NCBI RefSeq assembly: GCF_003073045.1
Contig: NC_037592.1
Location: forward strand, 19,115,844-19,179,843
Origin: Pomacea canaliculata
Taxonomy: Eukaryota; Mollusca; Gastropoda; Architaenioglossa; Ampullariidae
DNA length: 64,000 nt
Reading direction: 5' to 3'
The notes beneath the pieces were generated by a model. That model worked only from the letters and a program-made list of their open reading frames with translations. It had not been told where the DNA came from and made no database searches. Positions 48,001-59,300 of this stretch are shown one piece after another; the first letter of the stretch is position 1; each line of letters opens with the position of its first letter. The position numbers and the translations under genes are program-made.

Positions 48001-49516
48001 GTTGTCAATTCTTAAAATATTGTCCAGTTTTTTAGACTTTCAATTTAAGCTACGCAAACGGAATTTAAATTTGTTTTCTTGTTTACAGGAAAGGGCTTTA
48101 CATTTTCGGAATTCAGCTTTAGCGACTCTTTACTGTCAGTTCACTTCTGCGCTGACATCGGGAGGACAGGACTACAGTTAAAAATTGCCTTCCCCCGGGC
48201 CACGAGGCGTAAAGAACAGCTCTTTCCTCTCCTGCCTCCGATAGCATCTCACGTGGCAGCCCTCAGCTTTTACTTTTGCTGTCGAATGAAGTAGGGATGG
48301 AAATGAAGTAAGGGATTGCCAAGTGTTGATAGGTAGAAAGGTAGAAAAATGTAAAACGGTTATGTTACTGAAGGTAGAAAATATGAAATGTTTATTTCAA
48401 AACTTTTGCAAGCATAATGAAAACAGTAGGTAGTGGGTCATAAGCAAGTTCGCCATTTTCTGACAATTTCTTGTACATTCACTCACCAATCCATTTTTCT
48501 CCCTTCTTCTATCTTGTGTTTTTCATGAACCTCTCTCTCTCTCTATCTTCTGCTGTGTGTGTGTTTGTGCGTGCGTGTGTAATACGTGTGTGTGTGTGAA
48601 ACAGAGAGCGCCCAGTGCAAGTGCTTGCACTAATGAGCTCATGAGGGTGCAAATCCACTTGATAAAACTAGAAAGAACTGCGAAAAGTCTCTTTAGGCGG
48701 AGAAAGCTCCAAACTGGACACGAAATCATTCAATTTCCTATCAAAATCAGATTCGTGTGGCTTGTATGAATTTTGTTACTTGATGTAAAATATACAGAAG
48801 CATTCAGAAACGAAACGCGAAAAGAGCAGTACTTAAAAAAAAACCCAGAAGAATTGTAGGTAAGCAGCAACAGCGTTAAAAATAAAGATGATGACGACAC
48901 AGACTATCAGGTTAATATCAGGTTAATATCAGGTTAATATCAGGTTACAGGGGTTAATTCGGCTAAACGCTCTTAATATGTCGGTAGTACATACAAAGCA
49001 GGTCGATAGTATAGGAGTTATATCGGTGCTATGAGCAGGAATCCTGGTTAAAGTCTGATTAACATGCCAAATCCAAATCCAGGCAGAATTAGTGACATGA
49101 AATGTCACAACAGTAACAACTTAATGACATGATCATTTGTTATTGTTTTGACGAATTAGATATGTGACATGATACAGCAATGAACGACGGTAAAGAGTAA
49201 TTACTGATTTCCTTAGAAGCAAATATAACCAAAAACAAAATCGTCGGCAACTTCACAAGTCTCTTCTCGTACACCAGCTCTGTGAATGCACTTCAGAGAC
49301 GGAGTTCTTATCTATCATAAACGGACAACATTTGTGACACTTGTCATCATTGACTGTACAAGATAGTTTGAGATTTCGGCACAAAAGCTCGCAGCCGAGC
49401 TCACGCTTTTAGTCATCATATGTCTTGAAGAGGCTGTTGATGCTCAAGCACAAACAATCCATGGCAGAATGATCCCATCGTTGTTTGAGAATGTGTTGCA
49501 TGCGAGGTTGACACCA
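45071..49516. other. Intergenic, no gene seen
   Basis: Pyrimidine-rich at 45060-45280 (tctctctc); otherwise AT-rich. No open frame with family motifs. Microsatellite sequence (CT and TG) lies at 48530-48600. Confidence 0.5.
48906..48948. repeat. 11-bp direct repeat, four copies
   Basis: Unit atcaggttaat, perfect for three copies and partial for the fourth. Confidence 0.9.
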
Positions 49517-49728
49517 CTACGGCACTGGGCGGACAGTGAGGTCCTCCTGGTGTTGCCGGCGAAGCTTGTCGCCGATGATGACGGCCACGAAGACCGTCAG
49601 ACAGGCCGACACGATGGAGAATGCGATGGGCCACTCCAGACGACCAACAAAGGTGCTGCGCAGCGGGTAGCGAGCGAGACCTGAAGACTTCTTCAGAAAC
49701 ACAGCCATCCCGATCAAGACAGAAGTTG
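49517..49728 (-). CDS. PMP22/claudin-like gene, terminal exon
   Basis: Acceptor tgacattcag-type (tgtcattcag), 212 nt including the stop. Encodes the rest of TM3, the second extracellular loop, TM4 and the tail GDKLRRQHQEDLTVRPVP. Confidence 0.62.
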
Positions 49729-50039
49729 CTGAATGACAGAAGAAGTAAACAAGAGTTAAAATCGTGATCACTGACATTGTTGCTGTTACTAGCGACCACT
49801 AGGCTGTTAAAATTGCATCTTTAAAAATTGAAAAGAACAGGCTCAGAACTATGCTGATGGCTGCTCAGGGGAGGGGCGGAGGAACCCACCTGAAGCCGCG
49901 AGGAGGAAGACAGAAAGGCGGCGCAGCAGAAGGAAGAGTTCTAAGTCGCTTCTCAGGTTGGTCACCACGAGACAGGCTGCCGCCAGCAGGCAGAAGCCAA
50001 CGGCCACACTCTCAAACACCTGAGTTACTTGCAACCAGG
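49517..50039 (-). CDS. PMP22/claudin-like four-helix membrane protein, last two exons
   Basis: Two exons join in phase (50039-49890, then 49728-49517): the first ends GCT TCA G before GTGGGT, the next starts CA ACT. The product begins AWLQVTQVFESVAVGFCLLA, a pattern like the WxxxQ start of TM2 in the PMP22/EMP/claudin fold. It continues with a short linker (NLRSDLELFLLLRR), TM3 (SVFLLAASATSVLIGMAVFL), a second loop (KKSSGLARYPLRSTFVGRLE), TM4 (WPIAFSIVSACLTVFVAVII) and a short charged tail ending in stop at 49517-49519. The TM1 exon with the W-C-C loop was not found upstream. Function within the superfamily (junction, myelin-like or channel-regulatory) cannot be decided. Confidence 0.62.
49890..50039 (-). 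CDS. PMP22/claudin-like gene, TM2 and start of TM3 exon
   Basis: Acceptor gtcgttgcag, donor GTGGGT. 150 nt: two bases, 49 codons, one base. Codons are GC-rich compared with the surrounding AT-rich sequence. Confidence 0.62.
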
Positions 50040-50779
50040 CTGCAACGACATGGAGGACAGAACACATTAACCACTTACGTGCTGATTCACGGAAGTAAAC
50101 AGTAGTCAGCAGGACAAACCACTTTCTCGTTACATATCAAACCACATTTCACTATATTACCATATTTTTCAAATAATCAGCTGCTTTGTTTTCTTTGTTT
50201 TCTAAGATCGATACAAGTAACTACTTATTTTAATTTTTTTAGTTGTATTTGTTTTTGAAGCATTGGCAAAGGCAAAAGAGAAGATCTGGATATTTTTTCT
50301 GAAGGATCCCACACCTCGTATAGTCATATAAATACAAAGTGCAAAGTTCAGAGACCACCTCTAAAAGCACAATGATAATAATTCTGTTAAATAAGGAACA
50401 GAAATAATTAAGCACTTCTATGTAACGATTGTTCTAAACCTAAACAAGATTAAACGAAAAATACAAAATACTTCTTATCCTTTCATCAGACGGTTATATT
50501 TAGTGGTGGAACAGAAAACAAGGTCTAATACCGGGGTTAATTGCCGGCTCTCTGCTAACACTCTCAACTTACTGCTCCGGGGTGAGGGTGGGGACTGAGG
50601 CTTACTCGCGGCACTAAACTCATCAACATCTACAACCTGCTCGTATCGTCAGGACCATCTGTCCACACCCTGAGAACTTCTTGCCCACGGCACCCACAGC
50701 TGTTACTCGGATGCGGAGAACGTGTTTACTGTCTGAAGTGAGAAGTACTGGATATTTCTAGGCGTCCCCTTACCACCAC

Positions 50780-52785
50780 CAGGGATGGGCAAGCTACTTT
50801 TAATTTGTAGCCGGCTAGGCTACAGCTACTTTTGTTCAAAATGTAGCCGGCTACACTACAGCTACAATTTTGCAAAAAGTAGCCAGCTACTTTGGGCTAC
50901 TTTTAAAATGTAGCCAGCTTCTTTTGGCTACTTTTAAAAGCGTGATGTTATAACAAGTTAGCTGTAGCCAGCTGGCTGTAGCAACATACACAAACATCAA
51001 ACATACACACAAAACACTATTACTTGCTTTACAAAGTTTTTATTATAATAATGAAACGGAGAACTGCGATATACCGACAATTTTATTTAGTGAATCCATA
51101 AATGCTTTCATTCATTCCTTGCACCCTTCCTCCCCCGGCCTTTTTCACACAATAAGTACACGTATTTTACGATTATATTAAACATTTCTGGATATTTTTC
51201 CTCATCCTTTTTTAGTGACAAAAGAAATTATATACGTTTTCCGATAAACATTTGTTTTCTATAACTATTTGTTCCCTATTACTTAGAAATGAAAACTAAA
51301 CAGATGCTTAAGTATCAGGTACCTGGTGGAATTTTCAATAAGTTAGGTTATGTGGTGATGAAAAATGTCAACCTCTTATCAATACTGTGACAATGAACAA
51401 CAGACCATTGAAATAAATGAGTTTGCATGGAATATAAGTAAAACACTGCTTAATCTAATTTAGGCAAGCAGATCATAAGGCATTTTTTTCTAACACTGAC
51501 ACTGAAAACAAAGAAAGGAACACAAACTAATTGTTTCCAAAAGCTGATAGGGTGAAAAGTATAGTCCTGGCATACTAGAATAGGCTTTAATTATATAGTA
51601 GGATGTCAAATGTAGCATATAAACACTGAAATATATTTTTCAAAAATGATCTGATACAAGATATATTTATTTTAAATCTTTAAGCTTGAATTTCTCTGTT
51701 TGTCGTTTTTGACATCCAGTCCTAAACTATAAAAACATATTTCTCAAGACTGGCTTGTGCTACAGCAGTACAATTTTGCAATTTTGTTTAGAAATGCATA
51801 AGCTACAAAGTGATGCATTTGAGAATATGGTATAAACATTACTTTTGATAAAATTAACATTTTTCTAAATATTTTCTAAATATTTAATTGCCACATTCAC
51901 ACTGAGTCGGGGGGGTACCATGTCTGATTTTTTATATCTCCTAGAAATCTTGAGATATCAAAACGCCGTATGCATAAGTTTTCTTATCGGTGCCTCTAGT
52001 TTACAAAAAACCCAAAACCTTTGGTATATGACTTATGGTATTGTGTAAATTTGTTTTTTAAATGCTTGTACGTTTTGAAACAAAATCGTTGATTAAAGTC
52101 ACAATTTTCACTTTAGGTACTCAAAAACAGTTTTAAAGTGCTATATTTATGTTATTTTGTTACTCTATATTTAAAAACCCCTAAAGATATTTAAAATATG
52201 GATTTTAATTTTTGGAGTGTACCGGTAACCTTAAAACAAATCTACATTCTTTTAGTCCTTCATGGAATTGAATTTGACCAGAACTTTGGCCTCGAAGTTG
52301 CTGTCTGTCACCCTAGTGCGCAGCTTTGTCATGATAAGTCCTGCCAGACTGAACAATCTCTCAACAATTCTTGCATTTGAAACTATACCCACATTTTGTG
52401 GCTTCGCAAAATGTAAAAAATTTCAAATAAGGCTGGAAATTGATGGGTACGTCCATCTTCGTTTTTCAAATGAAACAAAATACCGCTCCCGCCACTTGGA
52501 CGACACAGTACTTCCGGTTACTGAGCGTTCGAGAAACGTGGGTGTCTGGCTGTCAAGACACCGAGCAGTGAGAGCAGTGTACGTCTGTCGTCGTCTTGCT
52601 GACACGCTGTCGACGAATGGTCGTGAAAGTAGCCAACATGTAGCCAAGCTACAGCTACTTTCTAAAATGTAGCTACGGCTACAAGCTACTTTTTTTTTAA
52701 ATTTGTAGCCGGCTAAGCTACAAGCTACAAAATTTGTAGCCAGCTACAGTAGCTGTAGCCTAGCTACAGCTACTCCCCATCCCTG
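50780..52785 (-). mobile_element. hAT element, longer copy with transposase remnant
   Basis: Ends CAGGGATGGGCAAGC and CCCCATCCCTG, identical to the short copy at 18361-19145, in the same orientation. About 2.0 kb. The interior has a C-terminal hAT transposase piece on the minus strand (52252-52426). GTAGC-rich sub-terminal repeats crowd both ends. Its right flank is aaagtatg (52786-52793); its left flank is accaccac, so it lacks a proper 8-bp duplication. Confidence 0.88.
52252..52426 (-). pseudogene. hAT transposase C-terminal fragment
   Basis: The minus-strand frame reads AKPQNVGIVSNARIVERLFS, then LAGLIMTKLRTRVTDSNFEA, and stops after KFNSMKD. The SNARxERLFSxAGxxxTxxR pattern is the hAT C-terminal dimerisation (hATC) block. 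Upstream the frame is closed by TGA, so the catalytic part is missing or broken. The element is therefore unlikely to mobilise itself. Confidence 0.8.
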
Positions 52786-52875
52786 AAAGTATGTAAACTA
52801 TCTCTCCCAAGATTATCCACAAGACAGTGGGGTGAAAGTTGTTTTTTTTTTTTTACTTGCATTTGTCTGCTAAAG

Positions 52876-53044
52876 CAGAGATTCTCAACTTTTTTGAGAC
52901 TGTACCCCCAAAGGATGAAAGTATGTCCGCGGATAACCCTCGCGCATAAAAGTACTTAGTGGTGTGTGCTTATGTCGCTGATTATCCCTGCATAACCTTT
53001 GTCGTAACCCTAGGGGTACGCATACCACCGATTGAGAACCGCAG
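52876..53044. mobile_element. Small decayed hAT-type MITE
   Basis: 169 bp with degenerate inverted ends CAGAGATTCTCAAC and GATTGAGAACCGCAG, close to the widespread CAGTGGTTCTCAA hAT terminus, and internal GTACCCCCA / AGGGGTACG inverted words. Flanking 8-mers tgctaaag and ttataaag match at six of eight positions, consistent with an old duplication. Confidence 0.6.
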
Positions 53045-56000
53045 TTATAAAGAATTCAATTTATTGCTATGTTCAAGTAAGCCATAAACCATATTAACGT
53101 TAAGTCTAATGACACTACCCCATCAAGGTATATTACTATTATAACAATGGTGCACAAAATATTATAAGGAAGAGACAAGAATATAAGCTGCTGTCCACGT
53201 TAGAAACACATGTCTCGTCCCTCTTCATAAAATTTGAGGTCCTGTAGGCGTTCTGCTTCATTGAAGAAACGCAGATGTTATATCGCTGTCCCCATAGACT
53301 TTTATATTGTCTTCTGTAGTCTGTAGTTGTGACTGTTGACGTCGGCAGCCATCTTTACCACTTGTGAAAAGTAGAAATGGGAAGTAACTCTCTTCAACCA
53401 CACTAGGTGGTCTTTTTCATGGTTCTTTCCCTTAAGAATAGACGCCTTTGTCAGCAACACCACTCTCCATGAGAATCCTACCGCACATGATCTGTTTTCA
53501 TATCTCTTAAAGGTCTGTGGATTAGTAATTAATTCTTCTAGAGATAGAAAGGTAACAAAAGAGAGATTTTTCTTTCCGATTTATTTTGCTTATGTGTTTT
53601 TATTTACATGCATAATCTCCAAGCAGTTTCATGGGTGCTTTTGTGAGTCAAAGCTGCTTGCAAAATAAGCAAAGAATTTAAAAACAACCTTGCGGTGATT
53701 TCTTCAGGTGCGTTATCAGTATGCGTGCGTGCGGATGTGTGTGTGTGTGTGTGTATCAGTTACATAGGTAAAGTAAATAGTGGTTTGATATTGAAAACGA
53801 CAGAATGCCATACGTCTACCTATAGAAGAATCCAATGATATTCATTGACATCGCTAACATTCTTGATCTTGACGAGCTCCACGTCTTTCTTCTGTAGCCT
53901 CTATAACAGTAATATTTCAATGTAAGCTGATATTGGGCGTGCTCATCTATTTATAAATACTTACTTTCTTGGCATCTGCCTTTTGTAATTCTTCGCTTGA
54001 TTTTCCATCCGATGTTGGAATGCTGCATAGTTTTTTACCTACTGCTAACAGTCCATTAACTCTAACCCTTAAACTGTAGTTATTTTCACTGATTATAATT
54101 GCCTTTATATCTAATTAATAATTTCCTATTTATATTTGTCTTTTCTGAGTTTTATTCATGACCATTGATTAACAGAAGAGCATACCGTTAATTTTTGCTA
54201 ACAACGATATTTCCTTGACAGAACAATTACTTTGAATAAAAATTGGACTCACTTATCGAAAAACAAATAATGAAATGGAGAATTCAGTGTCTGTATTAGC
54301 CTAGTGTATGACGAAATACTGAAACGAACTTAAACGTGTGGAACTAATCTCTTTTTTTAGTCAAAGTATCGTGTAAATAGAGAAGCTGAAAGAGTTCACT
54401 CCCTGGTAAATAAAAACTTCTGCAGAAATTCAAACAAGCAGACACGTTCTCTCTAGATTTTTTGATTTTTAAAAAGATTTGAGTCTTAGAATTTTAAAAA
54501 GTTTTTACACAGTATTATATCACATAAAAAAGAAACTCAAAAACTTTGTTATACAGCGTGTATTTACTGAAATATCTGCGTATCATTTTATTACAACAAA
54601 TCAATCGTTTTAAGATAGACACCCAAAACGATAACAACAATAAAAATAAAAAAGATATTTGCAAAAATTGTAACACTGTACAATATGAACAGCAATGCTG
54701 CAAACTTGCTCGTTTGGTGTCCTGTTACAGTTGCGTGGTGGAAAATCACATGATAAATCACAAAACAACTTTCAACTGCGTAACATACAAGTGCAGCGCA
54801 ACAGTAGGTAGCAAAGGCAAGAGCAAGAAACCAAGAAAAGTTTTGTATTAGCACCTTGAAGTATATTTGACGATCACATTAAGCTTTATTGAATGAGTGA
54901 TTCGGACTTGTCACGAAACTACATATACAAGCTGACTTACAAGTCAAGTGCGAAGGTTCGCTGTGTTTCGAAGCAGAAGCTCACTGCCAGAAAGTGTGCT
55001 CACGAAAACAAGACACGTTATTATGCTGAGTGTTGATATACTTGTGTTTCTCTCTGATGCACATACACTTGTGTTCGGCAGCACCAGCGGCTTTTTCGCC
55101 ACAACATGCAAGTCCTCGTAGTAATGTACCATCTGACCATCAGAACAAGACACAGCATCGCTGTCACACCGGTACAGCGGTCTTCACTGGCCAGTTTTTC
55201 TTTTGCTGTTTTTTTTGTTTAACCCTTGTGTCACGTGACTTCTCAAGTGTTTCAAGGTGGATTTGCACAAACGTCACTCTCGTAACGTAATCAGGAATCA
55301 GTACTTGGAGAGAATTCTCTCTCTCACACACACACACACACACGCTATCTCTTAGGCGCACACACACACACATATGCATATACAATATTTCGTAGACACA
55401 CAGCACACGTACACACGTTTGTGTACATGAGGTGGTAGAAAGAAGCAAACTGCAAAGATATGCATAAACAAATATATGTGTATAAAAATAACAAATTGAG
55501 AAAGATCAACAGATAGAAGTAGAATTAGTGCCTTTGCACCTACTCCATGCTTTTCCATACAAAATATAGAAATTTTGCCTTACGGCTTCAGTCATATGCA
55601 ATAATGTCAATCTTGATTATCGCTGAAAAACACTAAAAGTGAAACATCCCATTTTATAGATATTGAGGCAAATGTTACTGTGAGACATCTCTGTTCTTGT
55701 TTTATTTGTTAGTAAGTTCAATTCTAAAACCATTGTGCCACCAAGTGAGATAGCATGGTCGCACAGAATCCCGAAATGACTGATTGTAATCTGAGTTTGT
55801 TTTTCCTGGTTATAAATATCTATTCCAGTTAACTAGAAATTAATTGGAAAAAATCTACGAAATCATTCTTATGTTTCACTTCTGTCTACTGGTGCTGATG
55901 TCAAAACAAATTATCATGTATGTTCGTGTGTAGTCCAAGGCGATCATAGTCACTGTCACGAAGACTGGATCTGGTAATCCAAGAATAGTAGCTCTTGCCG

Positions 56001-56329
56001 CATGTAGTACAAAAATGGTGCAAAATTTCACCACAAAAGTCAGTTGCTATAATTAAGATTTTGCCCTGGACTTGTTACACAATAAAAAGAAATGAGGTTT
56101 GTCGTGAGCAGCTGCGAACACTGCTGTTACTTGCGAAACAGAAGTCCACGAATGTATGGGTTTCCGCGCCACCAACATGGACAAGTGAGGACTACTTGTC
56201 TGTGACGGGCACTGGTGGCAGGCACAATGTAACAATGCAGCGTTGTGCTTTGACAATATTATGACTTTTTCTTCTGTGCTTCTTGGGTCTGACGATACTG
56301 ATATAACTGCCGATAATCTCGGACCACTT
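53045..56329. other. Intergenic, no firm gene
   Basis: AT-rich. It contains a (TG)n run near 53738-53757, CA runs at 55325-55372, and some T-rich minus-strand frames that mimic membrane proteins. If the PMP22/claudin-like gene has a first exon nearby it should be here or within the hAT-flanked segment, but I could not find it. Confidence 0.4.
55323..55372. repeat. (CA)n microsatellite, two blocks
   Basis: Two CA runs separated by gctatctcttaggcg. Confidence 0.9.
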
Positions 56330-56350
56330 TCAAAGTCGTGTGACGCTATC
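56330..56350 (-). CDS. HVCN1: Hv1 copy B: last exon, PDZ-ligand C-terminus
   Basis: Follows ttatttacctttgcag, phase 0, and reads DSVTRL then TGA. The -TRL ending is the kind bound by NHERF-type PDZ domains. The comparable exon in copy A ends ITPL. Confidence 0.6.
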   Translation of the reverse strand, partial: DSVTRL

Positions 56351-59300
56351 CTGCAAAGGTAAATAAAATAATCTTGACAAAGGAATGTAAAAGAAACTTT
56401 GAACTTTTTTTTTATCTTTGTTGCTTGGCAGTATATAAAACCATATAAATAATCAAAAATAGTTAACCTATAGGCGGAAAGATTCAAAACATAAAGATTG
56501 TCCCATAAGCTTGGGGGTCGTTGAAGAGACTTATCTGTCACATTTATCTGTGGGCGGTACCCGTCTCCTCTCTGTAACTGCCATTCTTTCCGCAATCTTT
56601 CCATATTTTTGGTAGGGAAGTGGGTAGCCACTTATCCATTCAGCAGGTTATTGATGGAATTCAGCTGAGGGAAGCACACTCGCTACACGGGTATCTAACC
56701 AGCATGCAATGCGTCTCGGACGTTAGTGCACTAACCATTCGGCCACCCGTTTCCCTTCAAAAAGGGAGTCCTATAGGGGAGAGGCTGCAGGCACAGCAAG
56801 CTTAAGTGGTTCATTTAGCTAGAGACCGGCATGTCAGTCTGAGCCTGACTCATTCCTTCCTCCATCTTTACTGTTCCTGACAGACTAGGTATCCATTTCA
56901 GCTTTACAGCTCATGGATGAGCAAGAAAACTCCAGGCCAGGCCTCGAACTAGCAGTCTTAGAGAATGGCGATAATACTTTTTTAACAACCATTATATCGT
57001 GCATTGTAAAAGTATATTTATAAGAATTACAAAGTGCATAAATACGACAATATCCTGACAAATGTCTAACCATAACGTGTCAGCAACAGGAATATGTTTT
57101 TGTTTACCTGTTGAGTCAAGACTTCGTGGTAGGTTGGAGGAACATCTTGATTAGTTGTGTCCGCTGCACCCTGACTGCTGCTTTCACTACTGGGAGTCTC
57201 GCTACTTCTGCTAGCTTCACATGGCACCTCCTGAAGCGTCTCTCGCTGCCAGACCACGTGACTTTCTTCCTGGGGATCGGTCCGGTGGCGACGGCGAGGC
57301 CCCGAGGTTGATACGTCCTCGTTCTCGAAGACAGGATTGTCCAGCCCGTCCGCCGTACTTTCGTTGTCACTGGTGATGTAACCTTCACTGTTCCTCTTAC
57401 TGTCGATCGTGTAGATGCCGTCTGCCGAGTCCAGAGTCGTGCAGGAGTATGCCGACCGCAGCGTACGGCCGTTGGTGATGCCGTGAGTGAGGTCACGCGA
57501 AGTCAAGTCATCTTCGTCGGAACTGGACTCCATGGTGTACAGCGAAGGGTGCGACCCTAATGCACCTATGAGGGTCAAGGCGGCTGCCTGCTCCATGACT
57601 GGAACCAGGCTGCTCCTGCGTCTGCCACTTCGTCCTGATTCGGGAAACAGCAAAAGAAGTCGCATACAAGGCTAATTACTAAGATGATATACATCATTTA
57701 ACTAATGCAGGAAAACGCACACAAAGAAACGAACCATCAGGCTAAGAGGTGCCGAAACATTTACCAATGGTATTTAACATTTTCTCAGGAAATCAGCCAC
57801 AACATAATGATAAAATTGCTTGTTGTGCAATGATCAGAAAAGGTGTGAAAAAAGTACTGGAACACAGGGAATGCTTAAAAAATGATTGCACGAAAGTTGA
57901 GAATGAGGAAGCACCCTGGTAAATTTTATGGAATCAGGTATCAAAGACTACAATTAGGCTCTGCATTTTCAAAGAAGACAAAACAGGCAATGAATATACT
58001 GGACGTCTCAATACACTTCCTATTTAACACACAATCAAATAAAAAGGATTATATATATATATATGTTCACATATAGATGTGTGTTTTAGCAGGTATGGAA
58101 ATAAACGGCTGTGATCATGCGGACAACAGTTTGTACACCATGAAATATTTACGTCGGAAACAAAGAAGGCTCTGGCAGTCATGACAGGATGAGAGGGTAG
58201 AGACACACCATAATGTATGACACTGGCTACTGCGTGGCCCCCACACCAGCTTTCCGGGTTGACAGGGTGGAGCATCAGCTCAGCTGACGACGCTCCAAAG
58301 TCATGACCCCAGGAACACGGGTGACTGATTACCACGAGGACACGAGGTGTTGTGCCTCTTTGTCGGAATATTAAGTGAGCTTCTACTCACTGAGGGCATG
58401 AAAGAGAACAAGCGGTATCTGCCTTTTACAGTAAATTAGTAACTATATCAGAGTAGAGTAGTCGCTCTTGTGATTAGACACGAAAAGACAGGACAAAGTG
58501 CATGTCAAAGGAGACCTCAGCCCAGAACACCAGGTCCTCTTTGTGTTGGTGACAAGTGACCATCGAACCGTTAAAAGAAAGATGGGAGAAGATTAAAAAG
58601 AATTCATGAGGATGGCAGTAATGATTGCAGAGAGAGAAGTAATGATAATGGAAGTAGTTGGGGCAATGCAACATAAGAGAAAGACAGAATACGATATATT
58701 CGTTAATAATAAAGTCCCAAGAGTGCAAAATTAGAACATCAGAAGAATCACTATGCATCACCAGTCAGTATAACACTACATATTACCAATCAGTGGAGTC
58801 ATATCACGAGGCTCACATTACATACCTGTTGGTCCGCATGCGTTGATCTCGTTTTCTGTAGCCCCGTACTTCCGGCACAGACCTTGCAGCTGCTTCACCT
58901 CAGTCTGCAGACAAAAACAAAGTATTTATCAGATGACAGATAAGCCGACTGTTCAAAGACCAAAGAATACAAAAATCTTAACCTGTGAGGGAGACTCAGT
59001 TGAGGAATGTGTACTACGTGTGTCAAAAAGTCAATCACAAAGACAATCTGACATTAGAGAACACATTCTGGAACTTTCCACTGGGGATGCACGAAAGGAT
59101 GTCGTATTAATGCTGACTGAGGATGAAGAAGGCTAAGTTTTGGAGCAAAATTAGCTATTAGACACAAGATAAATTTTAATGTGATGTACACAGCACTCAT
59201 CACAAAGTCGCAGCACGAAATAGCCGTCAGTAAGTCTGACAGGTCTCCTGTCTTTGCTCCGGGCGTCACAACCCTTCGGATGAGCTCGGTTGAAAGATGA

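Noticed and set aside
53845-53912. Minus-strand stretch reading KKDVELVKIKNVSDVNEYHW
   Set aside because: Codon use looks coding-like and an acceptor precedes it, but it is only about 22 codons, ends at a stop, and no partner exon was found.
54591-54854. Minus-strand frame with three hydrophobic segments
   Set aside because: T-rich DNA on one strand readily gives Phe/Ile/Leu/Val runs; no conserved motif, and it does not join the PMP22/claudin-like exons in phase.
56690-56757. A functional tRNA gene on the minus strand
   Set aside because: A and B boxes are present but the B box is altered and no cloverleaf closes properly; a tRNA-derived SINE fits better.
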